Shown piece after piece: positions 17,840 through 26,579 of a stretch of 64,000 bases of DNA. The notes beneath the pieces are model-generated. The model had not been told where the DNA came from and searched no databases. It was given only the letters and a program-made list of their open reading frames with translations. The stretch comes from Lachnospiraceae bacterium (GTDB taxonomy: Bacteria; Bacillota; Clostridia; Lachnospirales; Lachnospiraceae). Made by a program: the position numbers and the translations under genes. The stretch lies in contig JAFSIS010000030.1 in NCBI GenBank assembly GCA_017439665.1, positions 19,801-83,800 on the forward strand, read 5' to 3'. Positions within the stretch are counted from its first letter, which is position 1; each line of letters begins with the position of its first letter.

Positions 17840-19615
17840 TCATTCCTCCAAAGAAATATGCGTTTTATTCAGCTCTTCCAGGGCTTTTTTTGCCTCCAGC
17901 ACCTGATTTAAGGCAGTCACATCACTGCCCAGCCGCCCGGAATAATATTCCAGACTGTTTCGTTTGACGTTCAGTAAAATATCATGAAAAGCCTTCTCTC
18001 TCTCAGAAAAAGAGTCAGACAGTTCAATCTTTGTATTAAACAGTTCTGCCACCTGCCGCTGTTCTTCCTCCTCCGGAAAAAGACTGATCAGGCCTGCAGG
18101 GCTGTAATTTTCATGCTCAAAGCCTTCAAACAGCTTTTCCGCTACCTTTCCATAAAGCTCGTCCGTAAAATCGGCAGGGGTAAGATACTTCTTTACCTTA
18201 TCATATAACCGTGGCTCCTCTGTCAGCCAGGTGATCAACAGCCTCTGTACCCGTCTGATTCCTTCTTCTGCCCTGTTTTTGGGCTGAATACCGGATTTTG
18301 GCCGTTCCAGCGGCTTTACCAGACCGGTCCTGGCCGCATAGCCTTCCACCAGCTTTTTCAGGCTCTCCCGATTGATCTGATAGGTATCCGCTACCGCTTC
18401 CAGATAATTGCTTCGTTCCATTTCCTCCGAAAACTGGCAGAGCTTTGCTGCAATTTCCCGGTGGAAAACCGTCTTTTCCTCCGGATCCTGAGTATTGAAC
18501 CGCTGTTTTAAGATGCGGATCTCAAATAAAAAACCGTTTTCCGCCTGATCTATCCTTTCCTGGAAGGCCTCCTGCCCCAGATTCCCAACAAATTCATCCG
18601 GATCCTTATAAGGCTTTAAGTCGATTACCTTCCCGGAAAGTCCTGTCTCCCGCAAAATCCCCAGGGCTCTGAGAGCAGCACTGGTTCCCGCTCCGTCACT
18701 ATCGTAGGCTAACAGCACCTGATCCGTATATCGCCGCAAGAGATTGGCCTGTCCCGAAGTAAATGCGGTTCCCAGGGAGGCCACTGCCTGGTTGAATCCG
18801 GCCTGATGGAGGGCGATTACATCCATATAGCCTTCACAAAGAATAATATTGTTTTTTCTTGCCGTTCTGGCAAAATTCAATCCATAAAGATTTCTGCTTT
18901 TGTCAAAAACAGGAGTCTCCGGAGAATTCAGATATTTAGGATTTCCTTCCCCCATAACCCTTCCCCCGAAGCCAATGGCACGGTGGTTCACATCCATAAT
19001 AGGGAAAATGACCCGATTCCAGAATTTATCATGTACACCATAGCGTTCGTCTGCCGAAGCCAGACCTGCCTGGATGATCTGCTCATCCTTATAGCCCTTG
19101 CTTTTTAAATACTGTACCAGATCGTTGCTGGTTTTATTGGCAAAGCCGAGGCCGAATTTCTGCAGGGTTTCCTCAGACAGTCCCCGATTCGTCAGATAAC
19201 GGTGGCCCAGTTCTCCCTGCTTCCCCCGAAGCTGATAATAGAAGTATTTTGCCGCCTCTTTATTGATTTCCAAAAGGATGGCTTTCTTATCTGCTGCTTT
19301 TTTCGCTTCCGCCGAATACTCTTCCTGGGGCAGATCTACTCCGGCCTTCTGGGCCAGTGCCTTTAGAGATTCCTGAAAGGTAAAATTCTCATAATGCATC
19401 AGGAAGCTGAACACATTGCCCCCGGCTCCACAGCCGAAACAGTAATACATTTGTTTCATAGGAGACACGGAAAAAGAAGGAGACTTTTCATTATGGAAGG
19501 GACAGAGTCCAAAATAGCTGGAGCCCTTCTTCGTCAGCTTCACATAGCCGGAAACAATATCCACTATGTCATTTTTTGCTCTGATCTCCTCTACCAGTTC
19601 ATCAGAATAATACAT
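17840..19615 (-). CDS. dnaG: DNA primase
   Basis: 591 residues. Zinc-binding domain CPFHNEKSPSF with CFGCGAGGN, TOPRIM domain with EGYMDVIALHQAG and YDSDGAGT, and a C-terminal DnaB-interacting region. It makes RNA primers for replication. Operon: dgt, dnaG, rpoD, trmK, yqfO, kinase. Confidence 0.96.
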   Translation of the reverse strand: MYYSDELVEEIRAKNDIVDIVSGYVKLTKKGSSYFGLCPFHNEKSPSFSVSPMKQMYYCFGCGAGGNVFSFLMHYENFTFQESLKALAQKAGVDLPQEEYSAEAKKAADKKAILLEINKEAAKYFYYQLRGKQGELGHRYLTNRGLSEETLQKFGLGFANKTSNDLVQYLKSKGYKDEQIIQAGLASADERYGVHDKFWNRVIFPIMDVNHRAIGFGGRVMGEGNPKYLNSPETPVFDKSRNLYGLNFARTARKNNIILCEGYMDVIALHQAGFNQAVASLGTAFTSGQANLLRRYTDQVLLAYDSDGAGTSAALRALGILRETGLSGKVIDLKPYKDPDEFVGNLGQEAFQERIDQAENGFLFEIRILKQRFNTQDPEEKTVFHREIAAKLCQFSEEMERSNYLEAVADTYQINRESLKKLVEGYAARTGLVKPLERPKSGIQPKNRAEEGIRRVQRLLITWLTEEPRLYDKVKKYLTPADFTDELYGKVAEKLFEGFEHENYSPAGLISLFPEEEEQRQVAELFNTKIELSDSFSEREKAFHDILLNVKRNSLEYYSGRLGSDVTALNQVLEAKKALEELNKTHISLEE

Positions 19616-19648
19616 AAAATGAACTCCTCTTCCTTAAGTCTGTTCCTC

Positions 19649-20653
19649 TCAGCCATGCCAGCATTTGGGAATATAGATTTCCTCATATTTAGCGATAGCA
19701 AAGCGATCCGTCATGGCTCCTACATAATCACAGACCACTCTTTCCTTTTCCTCGCCGTCATACATCATACGCTGATATTCCTGAGGAAGAAGCTGTGGTC
19801 TTATCAGATAATATTCATAAAGAGTTTCCATCAGTTCCTCCGCCTTCCTCTCCTCACTTTTTGCCTGAGGATTACGGTAAACTCTAAGAAACATGAAACG
19901 ACGAAGCTCTGCCATAGCTTCTGCCACGGCCGGAGACATGGCAATCTCATCCTTTCCGTAGCTGGTGGTCACAATATCATGGATAAAATGATCCAGCCGC
20001 TCACCGGTAGTTTCACCGATAACGCCAGTGATCTCCCTGGGTATATCTGCCTCCGTCAGGATCCCTCCCCGGATAGCATCATCACAATCATGATGAATAT
20101 AGGCAATCTTATCGGAAAACCGGACGATCTGTCCTTCCAGCGTAGAGGGCTTCCCACTGGTCTGATGATGTAAGATCCCATCCCTGACCTCCATGGTCAG
20201 ATTCAGCCCCTGACCTCCTTTTTCCAGACAGTCCACCGTTCTTACACTCTGTTCATTGTGTTTGAAGCCTAAAGGACAGATTCTGTTCAAAGCTCGCTCT
20301 CCGGCATGTCCGAAAGGAGTATGCCCCAGATCATGTCCCAGGGCGATAGCTTCCACCAGATCCTCGTTAAGCCGCAATGCCTTGGCTATGGTACGGGCAT
20401 TCTGACTGACCTCCAGGGTATGGGTAAGCCGGGTACGGTAATGATCTCCCTCCGGGCTTAAGAATACCTGGGTCTTGTCCTTTAACCGGCGAAAGGCCTT
20501 GCTGTGAAGGATCCTGTCTCTGTCCCGTTGAAAAACAGGGCGGATATCACAGGGCTCCTCTTCCTTCAGCCTTCCTTTGGAATGCATACTTAAGGCTGCA
20601 TAGGGGCTTAAATACTCCTTTTCCCACTGCTCAAGGCTCTCCCGAATGGTCAT
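19649..20653 (-). CDS. dgt: dGTP triphosphohydrolase (dGTPase family)
   Basis: 334 residues. Motifs RDRDRILHSKAFRRLKDKTQ, TRLTHTLEVSQ, and the HD pair in LGHDLGHTPFGHAGE are intact. It cleaves dNTPs to nucleoside and triphosphate. First gene of the primase/sigma operon, after a 134-base gap that holds a weak hairpin (AAAACCT/AGGTTTT type) ending lrgB. Confidence 0.92.
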   Translation of the reverse strand: MTIRESLEQWEKEYLSPYAALSMHSKGRLKEEEPCDIRPVFQRDRDRILHSKAFRRLKDKTQVFLSPEGDHYRTRLTHTLEVSQNARTIAKALRLNEDLVEAIALGHDLGHTPFGHAGERALNRICPLGFKHNEQSVRTVDCLEKGGQGLNLTMEVRDGILHHQTSGKPSTLEGQIVRFSDKIAYIHHDCDDAIRGGILTEADIPREITGVIGETTGERLDHFIHDIVTTSYGKDEIAMSPAVAEAMAELRRFMFLRVYRNPQAKSEERKAEELMETLYEYYLIRPQLLPQEYQRMMYDGEEKERVVCDYVGAMTDRFAIAKYEEIYIPKCWHG

Positions 20654-20787
20654 GGTCTTCTCCTTTGCCGGCTTTTCTCACCTCATTAGAATCATCAAAA
20701 CAGTCTTTACTATATTTATTCTGTGAAAACCTCTTATTTCCTTTAAGGTTTTACAAAAAAATCCACTAAAATTCCTTCCCTGAAGCT

Positions 20788-21489
20788 TTAGCCCACAAAT
20801 GTGACGATCCAGGGCAGGATGATCACCGTCAGGATTCCTGTCACCACAATTGCTAAAGAACTCATAGCTGCCTGGATCTCACCCAGCTCAATGGCCTTGG
20901 AGGTTCCCACAGCATGGGAGGCACTTCCCAGTGCCAGTCCCTGCGCCACCGGTTCTGTAACTTTCATCAGCTTCAGCAGCAGAGGTCCCACCACAGCTCC
21001 CGATACACCGGCGATCATTACCCCCAAAACCACAATACCCTGAATACCGCCTATCTCTTCTGTTACTCCCAAAGCGATAGCACTGGTGATGCTTTTGGGC
21101 AGCAGGGAAAGGATCAACTGCCTGTCCACCTGAAAAACAGACAGCACCCCTATGATCACTGCTGCGTGGACAAAGCAGCCAATGGTTATACTAATGACAA
21201 TGGCCGCCACATTTTTTTTAAGGACCTGAAACTGACGGTACAAAGGTACAGCCAGTGAGACGGTTACCGGTGTAAGAAAATAACTCAGATACTTTGCTCC
21301 ATAATGATAGGTTTCATAAGAGATTCCTGTGACTGCCAAAAAACCGATAATAAAGGCAACAGAGAGTAGTAAGGGATTCAGGAATACCTTTTTCCATTTT
21401 GCCTGAATGGCAAAACCGATCCGATAGGCCACGAGACTGAGTGCCATACCAAAAAACAGGGACTCTCCCAAGAGTACATTCCATTCCAT
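20788..21489 (-). CDS. lrgB: LrgB-family membrane protein
   Basis: 233 residues, about seven transmembrane helices. The family core is visible: LLPKSITSAIALGV, GPLLLKLMKV and GLALGSASHAVGTSKA. LrgB/CidB proteins act with LrgA as holin-like or metabolite (pyruvate/glycolate) transport partners. Three bases after lrgA. Confidence 0.9.
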   Translation of the reverse strand: MEWNVLLGESLFFGMALSLVAYRIGFAIQAKWKKVFLNPLLLSVAFIIGFLAVTGISYETYHYGAKYLSYFLTPVTVSLAVPLYRQFQVLKKNVAAIVISITIGCFVHAAVIIGVLSVFQVDRQLILSLLPKSITSAIALGVTEEIGGIQGIVVLGVMIAGVSGAVVGPLLLKLMKVTEPVAQGLALGSASHAVGTSKAIELGEIQAAMSSLAIVVTGILTVIILPWIVTFVG

Positions 21490-21492
21490 AAT

Positions 21493-21852
21493 CTATTTTC
21501 CTCTCTTTCTTTTTCCGCGGATGATCCCCTGAGCCGTCACCCCCACTACCACCACCACAGCGGCAAAGGAAAGAAAGGCTGCCAGAAAGAGGATTGGTAT
21601 CTTTCCTTTGATCAGTCCGTAATAGTTCATTACTCCTACTGTGGAATCAATAAAAAACAGAGGCATCACCGCCATCAGAAAATCTGCTGCATTTTCTACC
21701 TGTTCAAGCTTTACTATCCCCGTCAGAAGAAGAATAAACATGATCACCAGGCCATAAACACTGGCAGGAACAGGCATGGGCAGCAGTGCATTCAACACTT
21801 CACCGGCCAGACTCACACCAAATATCCATACAAACTGGAATATATATTTCAT
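21493..21852 (-). CDS. lrgA: LrgA/CidA-family holin-like protein
   Basis: 119 residues, four helices; motifs LLPMPVPASVYGLVIMF and ADFLMAVMPLFFIDSTVGVMN match LrgA. The start MKYIFQF at 21852 has GAGAGGAAAA directly upstream; a start 12 bases earlier is possible. Regulators usually seen next to lrgAB are absent. Confidence 0.9.
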   Translation of the reverse strand: MKYIFQFVWIFGVSLAGEVLNALLPMPVPASVYGLVIMFILLLTGIVKLEQVENAADFLMAVMPLFFIDSTVGVMNYYGLIKGKIPILFLAAFLSFAAVVVVVGVTAQGIIRGKRKRGK

Positions 21853-21944
21853 TTTTCCTCTCATTCTGCTGCCTCTGGCAGCTTTTTCCTTTTAATTTCA
21901 GCCATATATTCTAACATATATTACTATTCACGACAAGCTGAATA

Positions 21945-21953
21945 TGCTATACT
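21945..21953 (+). promoter_or_regulatory. Extended -10 promoter for the acyltransferase gene
   Basis: TGCTATACT, an extended -10 element, lies 55 bases before the TTG start; no good -35 is seen. Confidence 0.45.
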
Positions 21954-22007
21954 AAATTCGTATATTTTTTGTACTTCTTTTAAGAATAAAAACAGGAGGT
22001 GAGGGAC

Positions 22008-23297
22008 TTGAGTAAGCATAGACAGGAAAAACCAGGATGGTATCCTCTGGATCTGTCCGCCATTGTATATCCCACACTACAGAGAAGGGATTTTTCCTCT
22101 GTTTACCGTCTTTCCGTTCTGTTAAAGGAAGACATCCTTCCTGAAGTTCTGCAGCAGGCCGTAGACATGAGCCTGCCCCGCTTTCCTACCTATAAGGTAG
22201 CCATGCGAAAAGGATTATTCTGGCGCTTTCTGGAGCCCAACGACCGCCCCGGTCCCTTCGTTAAGGACGATGTGCGTAATTTCTGTATGCCCATGCCCTT
22301 TAAGACCAATAACCGGTATCTGATCCGGGTTTACTACCACGGACGGCGGATTTCCCTTGAAGCCCATCACAGTCTGGGTGACGGTACCGGCGGAATGTAT
22401 CTTCTCCATACCATAACTGCCAATTATCTACGCCTTCTGGGCCATGATATTCCCAATCAATATTTTGTTCTGGACATCCATGAGGAGCCCCATCCGGAGG
22501 AACTGGAGGATGCCTATATGCGTTACTCCAACGCCAAGGTACGGCCTCCCCGCCCCATGGAAAAAGCCTACCGGATCAGGGGAACCAAGGAACCCTTCTA
22601 TACCTTCCATGTGATCGACGGGATTATGAGTGTAAAAGATGTAATGAAGGTAGCTGCAGATTACCACTGCACGATTACCGAATATCTGAATGCTGTGCTT
22701 TTATATGCTCTTTTGCAAAAACAACGACAGGATAAGCCCCTTAAGGAACGGCCCGTTAAAATTGCCATGCCGGTGAATCTGCGCCGGTTCTTCCCCTCCA
22801 GAACTCTGCGTAATTTTATTACCATGATCTATCCATCCATAGACCCCAGACTGGGGGAATATACCTTTGAGGAGATCATCAAGCAGGTGCACCACTATAT
22901 GCGCTACTACATTAATGAAAAATTCCTGCGGGGAGATATCACCACTAATGCAGCCACCCAGCGTAATCCCTTTATCCGTGTGGTTCCCCTTTTTATTAAG
23001 GATTTTGTCGTAAAAACCTTCTACAGCCGTGTTCAGGATAAAAACTCTTCCGCCGGACTGACCAATATGGGAAGTCTGAAGGTACCTGAAGAAATGATCC
23101 CTTTCATCGAGCGCTTTGATATCTATATGGGAATTCCTTTTTCTTCCCGCACCAACTGTGCCATCATCAGCTTTCAGGATGTTCTGACCATCAATTTTGG
23201 CAGCTGCATCCATGAATCGGATGTGGAACGTTTCTTCTTTTCCAAGCTTGTGGAAGACGGAATTCCTGTCACCATCGAAAGCAACCGTGACTTCTAG
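22008..23297 (+). CDS. Condensation/acyltransferase-fold protein (alcohol acetyltransferase-like)
   Basis: 429 residues. The BAHD/condensation-type catalytic motif reads HHSLGDGTG near residue 124. Start is TTG 22008-22010: AGGAGG at 21994-21999 overlaps the upstream in-frame GTG but is 8 bases from the TTG. Paired with the zinc-ribbon membrane protein at 23358, as in related Lachnospiraceae. It probably transfers an acyl group to a lipid or alcohol; substrate unknown. Confidence 0.78.
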   Translation: MSKHRQEKPGWYPLDLSAIVYPTLQRRDFSSVYRLSVLLKEDILPEVLQQAVDMSLPRFPTYKVAMRKGLFWRFLEPNDRPGPFVKDDVRNFCMPMPFKTNNRYLIRVYYHGRRISLEAHHSLGDGTGGMYLLHTITANYLRLLGHDIPNQYFVLDIHEEPHPEELEDAYMRYSNAKVRPPRPMEKAYRIRGTKEPFYTFHVIDGIMSVKDVMKVAADYHCTITEYLNAVLLYALLQKQRQDKPLKERPVKIAMPVNLRRFFPSRTLRNFITMIYPSIDPRLGEYTFEEIIKQVHHYMRYYINEKFLRGDITTNAATQRNPFIRVVPLFIKDFVVKTFYSRVQDKNSSAGLTNMGSLKVPEEMIPFIERFDIYMGIPFSSRTNCAIISFQDVLTINFGSCIHESDVERFFFSKLVEDGIPVTIESNRDF

Positions 23298-23300
23298 GGA

Positions 23301-23317
23301 AACACTGATTAAATCAG
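23301..23317. repeat. Copy of a 17-bp palindrome-containing repeat
   Basis: AACACTGATTAAATCAG is identical to 5670-5686, including the CTGATT-A-AATCAG dyad, and is followed by a T-rich TTTCCT in both places. Part of the dispersed element noted at 5587-5755. Confidence 0.5.
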
Positions 23318-23357
23318 TATTTCCTAAGCCTGAGTATTATCCAGAAAGGAGAATTCT

Positions 23358-24071
23358 ATGTCTTATTGCGTAAATTGTGGAGTAAAGCTGGAGCCTTCAC
23401 TTCAGACCTGCCCCCTGTGCCATACACCTGTAATCAATCCCAATGACCCACATACCCAAATTGCCAGCTGTACCTACACTCCTTTTTCCGAAAAGAAAGG
23501 TGATGTGGAGCTGGCACGCCGTAAGGATGCAGGACTCTGGATCACCATAGTGCTTTTTGCTTCCTCTTTGACCTGCCTGATCCTGAATCTGACTACCTTT
23601 ACCAGCATGCGCTGGTCCTGGCCGGTCATCGGAGGCTGCCTGCTTCTATGGGTGTTTACCTGTCCCAAAATGCTCTGGACCAGGCTCTCCTGGAGTATCT
23701 GTCTCATTGCTGATGCCATCTGCCTTATTGGCTATGAGTATTTTTTAAGCTGTCTGACCACAGACAGCCGATGGTTCTCTGCCCTGGCACTTCCGATTAC
23801 TCTGATGGTCTATTCACTAATCATCATCTATATTCTGCTGTGCAGGCTGATTTCCCGCTCCGGGCTGGCTGCCATTTTCTACTTTTTTGTAGAGGTCGGT
23901 TTCCTAAATGTGGGAATAGAGCTACTCATCGACCGTTTTCAGGATCTTGCTTTAAAACCTGGCTGGTCAGCCATCGTCTTCAGCGTATGTATGGTTATTT
24001 CCGTTGGTTTATTGGCCATTATGTCCATTTCCAGACTTCGTAATACCGTAAGAAAACGCCTCCATTTCTAG
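23358..24071 (+). CDS. Zinc-ribbon membrane protein (DUF6320-like)
   Basis: 237 residues. An N-terminal zinc ribbon with CVNCG and CPLCH precedes about six hydrophobic helices from residue 55 on. AGAAAGGAG is 8 bases before the ATG. Partner of the acyltransferase-fold protein 60 bases upstream. Role unknown. Confidence 0.75.
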   Translation: MSYCVNCGVKLEPSLQTCPLCHTPVINPNDPHTQIASCTYTPFSEKKGDVELARRKDAGLWITIVLFASSLTCLILNLTTFTSMRWSWPVIGGCLLLWVFTCPKMLWTRLSWSICLIADAICLIGYEYFLSCLTTDSRWFSALALPITLMVYSLIIIYILLCRLISRSGLAAIFYFFVEVGFLNVGIELLIDRFQDLALKPGWSAIVFSVCMVISVGLLAIMSISRLRNTVRKRLHF

Positions 24072-24080
24072 AGGCGTTTT
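24053..24080 (+). terminator. Intrinsic terminator overlapping the DUF6320-like gene end
   Basis: AAAACGCCTC pairs with GAGGCGTTTT across an 8-base loop; the stop codon TAG lies in the stem region. Confidence 0.85.
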
Positions 24081-24103
24081 GTCTGTTACGTATTCTAATC
24101 CTT

Positions 24104-24592
24104 TTATTCTAATCCTTCTATGTTTCCCACTTCTTCTTTTCTTTCTTTCTTTTTGAAGTGGTATTCCTTCATAATAATAGAGGCTCTGTTGGGATCCATT
24201 TTACCGATTCTCATCAGGTAAGGCAGTACCTCTCCATCAAATTCCTGTTCTTCACCATATTCGATCACTTCAAGGCAGTTACGTACCACATTAATGATAC
24301 AATTGTCAAAATGACCGGCTTTGCAGCTGCGGCACTGTGCAAGAAGATGAGCTATTCCATGAAGAGTCTCATATTCATCATAACCACCCCGTATATCATA
24401 CTGAGGCATATTCTTCTGACCTTCATATACATAGGTAACCTCATCCCGCATACAGTTCTTCGTACAGATACGGGCATAACCGATCAGACATTCAGGTCCT
24501 GCACAGCTTCCACATACTTCGGGAGTCTTACAGATATTATCCAAATCCTCAAGGATCTCCTCTCCGTTTAATTGATCATATGTAATTGCCAT
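24104..24592 (-). CDS. Cysteine-rich hypothetical protein
   Basis: 162 residues from ATG 24590-24592 (MAITYDQLNGEEIL), selected by GGAGG 6 bases upstream. Eight Cys lie in CKTPEVCGSCAGPEC, ICTKNC and QCRSCK, suggesting an iron-sulfur or zinc site. It contains a helix-rich C-terminus with KKKERKEE. No named family recognised. Confidence 0.7.
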   Translation of the reverse strand: MAITYDQLNGEEILEDLDNICKTPEVCGSCAGPECLIGYARICTKNCMRDEVTYVYEGQKNMPQYDIRGGYDEYETLHGIAHLLAQCRSCKAGHFDNCIINVVRNCLEVIEYGEEQEFDGEVLPYLMRIGKMDPNRASIIMKEYHFKKKERKEEVGNIEGLE

Positions 24593-24702
24593 AATTTCCT
24601 CCATTCCCAGTCTGCTTCAAGTCCATTTTCTTCCAAACTGTTATCGTATATCAAGAATAATACTACAATAATTCTCTTTTGTCAAATTTTGTCAGAATAT
24701 TT

Positions 24703-25623
24703 CTACAGAAGATAAACAAAATACGCACCATAGCAAAGCAGCATGATAATCCCCCATTTCCGTCTCAGCTCCATGGTCCGGCAGACGGATAACCATAAGA
24801 TCACAGCAGCTGCCACTGCGATCCAGCCGTCAAAAAAGAAGCTGGGCTGATAGGGGATGGGTGAGATCAGGGCAGTGGTTCCCAGGATGAACAAAATATT
24901 GAGGATACTGCTTCCCACAATATTTCCGATAGCAATATCTGCATTTCCCTTAATTGCTGCAGTCACAGAAGTTACCAGCTCCGGAAGTGAGGTTCCCAGA
25001 GCCACGATGGTAAGACCGATAAACCGTTCACTTAAACCAGCAGTTTCAGCAAGAGCCGTAGCACTGTCTACCGTAATATTACTTCCCCAAACGATCGCAA
25101 CCAGACCGATAACCGTAGATAACAAAAGCTTCCATACGGCCTTTTCCTCTGTGCTGCTCTCTTCCTTTCCCTTTTTGGCCATACGGAAGAGATAGCCCAG
25201 ATAAACCAGGAAAAGGATCCAAAGGATAACACCTTCTGCTCTGGTCACCTCATTACCTGTACTTCCCATAATAATCAGGACTATGGTAATGGCGATCATA
25301 TAAGGAATTTCCACCTTAAGAGTGGATTTCTGGATGGCAACAGAAACGATAAGGGCCGTAATTCCCAAAATGATCAAAATATTTAAAATATTGCTGCCTA
25401 CCACATTTCCGATGGCAATTTCCGCATTCTGCTTTAAGGCTGCCGTAATACTTACCGCTGCCTCCGGTGCACTGGTTCCCATGGCCACGATGGTAAGCCC
25501 CACCACCAGCTGAGGAATCCCCATCCTTCTGGCAACTCCAGAGGTTCCGTCTACAAACCAGTCAGCCCCCTTCACCAGCATCAAAAATCCTAATGCCAAC
25601 AATAAAAATTCAATAAAAATCAC
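24703..25623 (-). CDS. Calcium/sodium antiporter (CaxA/YrbG family)
   Basis: 306 residues, about ten helices, with the two inverted alpha repeats: VVGLTIVAMGTSAPEAAVS and IGLTIVALGTSLPELVTS, each followed by a GN-x2-GSNILNI-type helix. Exchanges Na+ (or H+) for Ca2+ at the membrane. Confidence 0.92.
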   Translation of the reverse strand: MIFIEFLLLALGFLMLVKGADWFVDGTSGVARRMGIPQLVVGLTIVAMGTSAPEAAVSITAALKQNAEIAIGNVVGSNILNILIILGITALIVSVAIQKSTLKVEIPYMIAITIVLIIMGSTGNEVTRAEGVILWILFLVYLGYLFRMAKKGKEESSTEEKAVWKLLLSTVIGLVAIVWGSNITVDSATALAETAGLSERFIGLTIVALGTSLPELVTSVTAAIKGNADIAIGNIVGSSILNILFILGTTALISPIPYQPSFFFDGWIAVAAAVILWLSVCRTMELRRKWGIIMLLCYGAYFVYLL

Positions 25624-25766
25624 GTATAGTCCTCCTTTTGTACATAAATTGACCTATGCTGTTATTTCTTTTCTCACAGCTATCTTTGTTCTTTAGTCAT
25701 TTACCAAAGAGACTATAGCATATAAGGCTAAAAAAAGCCAGTTTAATTTGTCGCATTTTGCCGCAG

Positions 25767-26555
25767 TCACAGGATGGTATACTGGAGTACGTTGTAAAAA
25801 TCCATGGCTACGATCAGAAGCAGCAGGATCTTTAGGATCTTCTCTACTCCTGCATTGTCGATCCTTCTGGATATGGCCGCTCCCACCAGAGCACCGCTGA
25901 TCCCTCCCGCAACCATGCAGATCAGATTCATCCATTCAAAATCCGGTACAGAGCTCGTCACCAGTGCACTGGCAATACTGGAAATCTGCGAAAAAATAAT
26001 GATGTAAATGGAGTTTTTTGCCGCCTCCTTCGCCTCCATGGAAAAGAAGAAGAACAATACCGCCACATTGCTGGTTCCTCCTCCTATCCCTAAAAAGGAG
26101 GAGATCACTCCCAGGACAACACCAATGATTACAGAAACTCCCAGGTTCTGGATCCGTTTGGAAGGAAGTCTGTCCTTATTGCAGACATAAAGCAAAACCA
26201 AAAAGGTGATAATGGTCAAAAACACCGCCTGAATAGCTCCCAGGGCTCTTTCATTGGGAAAACTGTTTCGTACCAGCTCGAAAAGCCATTTCCCCAAAAG
26301 ACCTCCCAGCACAGCTCCTACAGCCAGGGCCGTGCTGATTCTGACCTGCAGCCTGACTCCGTCCTTCCTCCCCCGAATCAGGGAACAGACCGACATCCCC
26401 AGAACGGTGCAGCCGGAGCAGAAGCTGACGGTAGAAACAGGAAGAATACCGATCATATCCAGCACCGGCTTGATGATCACTCCACCTCCCGCACCGACTA
26501 CGGCTCCTACACTGGATGCAAGAATGCAGACAATAAACAGAACTAATGGTATCAT
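25767..26555 (-). CDS. TSUP-family exporter (TauE/SafE)
   Basis: 262 residues, about eight helices, with duplicated glycine-rich motifs: GAVVGAGGGVIIKPVLD and SSFLGIGGGTSNVA. The TSUP family moves sulfite, sulfoacetate or other organic anions out of the cell. AAGGAGAAAGG precedes the ATG. It starts 24 bases after the LarA-like gene ends, so it probably belongs to that catabolic transcript. Confidence 0.9.
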   Translation of the reverse strand: MIPLVLFIVCILASSVGAVVGAGGGVIIKPVLDMIGILPVSTVSFCSGCTVLGMSVCSLIRGRKDGVRLQVRISTALAVGAVLGGLLGKWLFELVRNSFPNERALGAIQAVFLTIITFLVLLYVCNKDRLPSKRIQNLGVSVIIGVVLGVISSFLGIGGGTSNVAVLFFFFSMEAKEAAKNSIYIIIFSQISSIASALVTSSVPDFEWMNLICMVAGGISGALVGAAISRRIDNAGVEKILKILLLLIVAMDFYNVLQYTIL

Positions 26556-26579
26556 GATTATCCTTTCTCCTTATTTTTC